From JBBQKF01 sp038326615 (GTDB lineage Bacteria; Bacillota; Clostridia; Saccharofermentanales; UBA5734), in NCBI GenBank assembly GCA_038326615.1, contig JBBQKF010000016.1, positions 1-45,727 on the forward strand: DNA of 45,727 nt. The letters run 5' to 3'. The notes under the pieces were generated by a model. It was not told where the DNA came from. It saw nothing but the letters and a program-made list of their open reading frames with translations, and searched no databases. A program made the translations under genes and the position numbers. The number at the start of each line of letters is the position of its first letter. Position 1 is the first letter of the stretch. This document shows, one piece after another, positions 43,582 to 45,727 of this stretch.

Positions 43582-43688
43582 ATTTATAATGTAATCTACG
43601 AATTTAGATTTTAGGTTAAATTTCTAGTTAGTCATCAACAGTTTTTTGATAACTTTTTTTTGGTAATATCAAATATATTTTTGGTTTT

Positions 43689-44768
43689 TTATACTCTTTC
43701 GTTATACTCACTTATTAAAGTATCAGTAAGTTGCTTTACGGTAATTATTTCTTTTGCGCGGTATGCATTTGTTCCACAAAAAGCAAATCCATTTTTCATA
43801 TTTCCCTTTTGAGCTGACATTAATGCAATCATAATACAGTATGGACTTGTTGATTGTTCGCATGTAGAAATACAATGATAAGGGCAATTGAAAGGCTTCT
43901 TGACTCCTGCGTTCACATCATCTATGAACTTGTTCTGTATTGCTCTACCAGGCAATCCTACTGGGCTTTTAATTATTTCAATATCTTCTTCATTACAATT
44001 AATATAAGCTTTCTTAAATTCAATGGACGCGTCACATTCTTCAGTTGTTACAAACCGGGTTGCCATTTGAACGCCAGATGCTCCAAGATTAATCATATTT
44101 CTTATATCAGCACCGGTATAAACTCCACCACCAGCAATAACAGGTATTATTTTCTTGTATTTCAAAGCAAACTTTTTCATTTCTTCAACAACTTCAACAA
44201 GAATTTTTTCAAGACTAAACTCTGGATTTTCTATCTGATCGTTTTTAAATCCAAGATGTCCGCCAGCTTTTGGACCTTCAACAACTATTGCGTCTGGAAC
44301 ATAATTGTATTTTTCAACCCATCTTTTTGCTATTAATGCCGCTGCTCTTGCAGAAGATACAATCGGAACTATTTTAGTCTTACTGTTTTCAATAAATAGA
44401 GGTAAGTTAAGGGGCAATCCTGCACCTGAAAATATTATGTCAATACCTTCATCAACAGCAGTTTTAACCATGTCAGAAAAATTTGTAAGAGCAACCATTA
44501 TATTTACTCCCAAAATTCCTTTTGTCAATGCCCTCGCCTTTTTTATTTCGTTTCTTAAAGCACGGCAGTTTGCTTCTGCATAATTATTTCTAAAATCTGC
44601 CTCAAACATACCAATTCCAGGTGCTGCTATTACACCAATCCCGCCTTGATTAGCAACAGCTGAAGCTAGCCCTGAAAGAGATACTCCAATTCCCATTCCG
44701 CCTTGTACTATTGGAAGCTTTGCAACAAGACCCCCAATTTTTAAACTTTTCATCCCGTTAATTTTCAT
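43689..44768 (-). CDS. Nitronate monooxygenase / FabK-like flavoprotein
   Basis: A 359-residue FMN-dependent TIM-barrel enzyme. LPIVQGGMGIGVSLSGLASAVANQGGIGVI begins the FMN site; VVEGPKAGGHLG contains the catalytic-region His found in nitronate monooxygenases; PVIAGGGVYTGADI and LGASGVQMATRF bind the phosphate. The same fold serves FabK enoyl-ACP reductases, but the longer C-terminal region with a Cys cluster (FNCPYHCISTCEQSTSPYC) belongs to a clostridial subgroup of unknown substrate; those Cys might hold a metal cluster. AAGGAG precedes the ATG. Monocistronic. Confidence 0.87.
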   Translation of the reverse strand: MKINGMKSLKIGGLVAKLPIVQGGMGIGVSLSGLASAVANQGGIGVIAAPGIGMFEADFRNNYAEANCRALRNEIKKARALTKGILGVNIMVALTNFSDMVKTAVDEGIDIIFSGAGLPLNLPLFIENSKTKIVPIVSSARAAALIAKRWVEKYNYVPDAIVVEGPKAGGHLGFKNDQIENPEFSLEKILVEVVEEMKKFALKYKKIIPVIAGGGVYTGADIRNMINLGASGVQMATRFVTTEECDASIEFKKAYINCNEEDIEIIKSPVGLPGRAIQNKFIDDVNAGVKKPFNCPYHCISTCEQSTSPYCIMIALMSAQKGNMKNGFAFCGTNAYRAKEIITVKQLTDTLISEYNERV

Positions 44769-45325
44769 TTTTAACTCCTTGTTTTCAAAACTAACCTAAT
44801 TAATTTTGATTTACTAACCTTTAATTTTATATTTTTAATATATTTTAAGTTATTTATAATTTATTTTAACATATATGTTCATTTAAAACACTTAATCTTT
44901 ACTTTTATGATATTTACAATCTCACTATAACAGCATTTTAACCATAATACAAGGATGCTATTGATTATGTTGATTATTATTCATAAATATGTTCCTATTT
45001 GGCACAATCAATAAACTTATGTTTCATTGCAAAGCACGAGCATTTCCTGACTAAAAATAATATTGGGGTTTACTTTTTTTTACCAATATTTTGGCAAAAC
45101 TGCTATAAATTCAGCAGCAAGATAAATTATTATATAAGACTATATTGTTTTTTCAAATATTATCAAGGCAAGTGGCTTCCATTAATTTTTCAACAGTTCG
45201 ATATGTAATTGATTATTTTTAGTATTATTCTAAGGAGTTTTCAACCTTTACTGAGTTAACGCCATAGCCATTTTAATATATATAATAGATAAAATAAGGA
45301 ATGTCTTGAAACGCAATATCCACAG
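44769..45325. other. Non-coding stretch between the flavoprotein gene and the tRNA pair
   Basis: About 560 AT-rich bases. One 69-codon frame (44999-45208, plus) has no ribosome site and an implausible composition. No repeat shared with the rest of the window was recognised. Confidence 0.4.
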
Positions 45326-45354
45326 CAAAAAACCGCCTGATTTCTCAGACGGTT
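45326..45354 (-). terminator. Rho-independent terminator of the Met/Ile2-Tyr tRNA operon
   Basis: On the minus strand AACCGTCTGA, a GAAA tetraloop and TCAGGCGGTT form a 10-bp stem with one G-U pair, followed by T residues. It starts 5 bases after tRNA-Tyr. Confidence 0.93.
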
Positions 45355-45359
45355 CTTAT

Positions 45360-45444
45360 TGGTGGGAGGAGGTGGATTCGAACCACCGAAAGCGTAGCTA
45401 ACAGATTTACAGTCTGCCCCCTTTAGCCACTCGGGAATCCTCCC
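45360..45444 (-). tRNA. tRNA-Tyr (anticodon GTA)
   Basis: The acceptor GGGAGGA pairs with TCCTCCC. The anticodon loop CTGTAAA gives GTA. The long variable arm typical of bacterial tRNA-Tyr is present, and CCA is encoded. Second gene of a two-tRNA operon. Confidence 0.97.
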
Positions 45445-45449
45445 ATATA

Positions 45450-45526
45450 TGGTGGGCCTTCAGGGACTTGAACCCCGGACCAACCGGTTATGAGCCGGTT
45501 GCTCTAACCAACTGAGCTAAAGGCCC
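45450..45526 (-). tRNA. tRNA with CAT anticodon (elongator Met or Ile2)
   Basis: The acceptor GGGCCTT pairs with AAGGCCC. The anticodon stem ACCGG/CCGGT encloses CTCATAA, giving CAT. CCA is encoded. It is not initiator-like because the first base pair is G-C. The body resembles Firmicutes Ile2 tRNAs, whose C34 is converted to lysidine to read ATA, so Ile2 is a serious alternative to Met. Confidence 0.93.
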
Positions 45527-45559
45527 CTGAGCACTTTAATATTTACAAGTGCAAGAGCA

Positions 45560-45588
45560 ATTATATACAAAGATAACAAACACGTCAA
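45560..45588 (-). promoter_or_regulatory. SigmaA-type promoter of the tRNA pair
   Basis: Minus-strand TTGACG (45588-45583), a 17-base spacer and a perfect TATAAT (45565-45560), about 34 bases upstream of the first tRNA. Confidence 0.88.
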
Positions 45589-45622
45589 GCCAAAAATGGC
45601 AATATTAAAAATATTTTTTTTG

Positions 45623-45727
45623 CTATTCTAACTGATTGACCAATGTACGGAATAGATCGCCGCGTTCCTCGAAATTTCGGAACTTATCGAAACTGGTGCC
45701 GGCCGGACTTAAGAGTACTGCTTCACC
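45623..45727 (-). CDS. murD: C-terminal end of MurD (UDP-MurNAc-L-Ala:D-Glu ligase), cut by window edge
   Basis: The last 34 residues include VLLSPAGTSFDKFRNFEERG, matching the conserved C-terminal MurD motif LSPAxASFDxFxNFExRG, where the Ser and Phe contact the nucleotide-sugar substrate. MurD adds D-glutamate to the peptidoglycan precursor in the cytosol. It ends at TAG. The second Ala or Cys of the motif is Gly-Thr here. This stretch has about 48% G+C, well above the rest of the window. Confidence 0.88.
   Translation of the reverse strand, partial: GEAVLLSPAGTSFDKFRNFEERGDLFRTLVNQLE

Noticed and set aside
44999..45208. 69-codon plus-strand frame
   Set aside because: No Shine-Dalgarno, very high Phe/Tyr/Ile content expected from AT-rich non-coding DNA, and no neighbours suggesting a gene.

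Overview
This is an AT-rich window from a low-GC Gram-positive bacterium, most likely a member of the Clostridia. Shine-Dalgarno sites are strong, sigmaA-type promoters and Rho-independent terminators are easy to see, and gene order is typically clostridial: miaB-mutS-mutL-miaA-hfq next to lexA, and a pyrR-led pyrimidine cluster with a PyrR-type RNA attenuator. I cannot name the genus from sequence alone.

Layout. 1-4460: the end of an unknown gene, tRNA-Thr, a lipoprotein resembling a solute-binding protein, a long alkylguanine-DNA-alkyltransferase-like protein, a flavin reductase and a broken small gene. 4580-9280: PPi-type phosphofructokinase, a tRNA-His/Gln/Lys operon, a HisJ-type PHP phosphatase and an M18 aminopeptidase. 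9400-9900: a small insertion element. 10060-16735: radical-SAM protein, XerC/D-like recombinase, asd, a D,D-carboxypeptidase, a small membrane protein and lexA. 16950-25070 (all minus strand): hfq, miaA, mutL, mutS, miaB, for mismatch repair and tRNA/RNA metabolism. 25460-36550 (all minus strand): a YgjP-like metallopeptidase, then pyrimidine biosynthesis (pyrE-like, pyrD, pyrK, carB, pyrF, pyrC, pyrB, pyrR). 36600-45530: tRNA-Leu, glf, uppP, maf, an OFA-family transporter, a GT4 glycosyltransferase, a nitronate-monooxygenase-like enzyme and tRNA-Tyr/tRNA-Met(or Ile2). The right edge holds the end of murD.

The pyr cluster encodes every UMP step except the glutaminase subunit of carbamoyl-phosphate synthase (carA is not here). 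PyrR probably controls the proximal part by transcription attenuation. carB-pyrK-pyrD sits behind its own intergenic region, and the pyrE-like gene is separated again by an element-derived spacer.

The unusual content is mostly between genes. There are two short repeat families with terminal inverted repeats: family 1 has two copies, at 3091 and 38482, with apparent target duplications, and family 2 has two clear copies and one diverged copy. There is also a roughly 490-bp element with about 70-bp inverted ends. Tandem arrays have 6-, 9- and 45-bp units, and Asn-rich expansions occur inside MutL, a radical-SAM protein and the Hfq tail. A hairpin sits between a strong Shine-Dalgarno and the flavin-reductase start codon, a layout that suggests structure-assisted initiation. 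I found no CRISPR array, rRNA, prophage or recognisable defence system.
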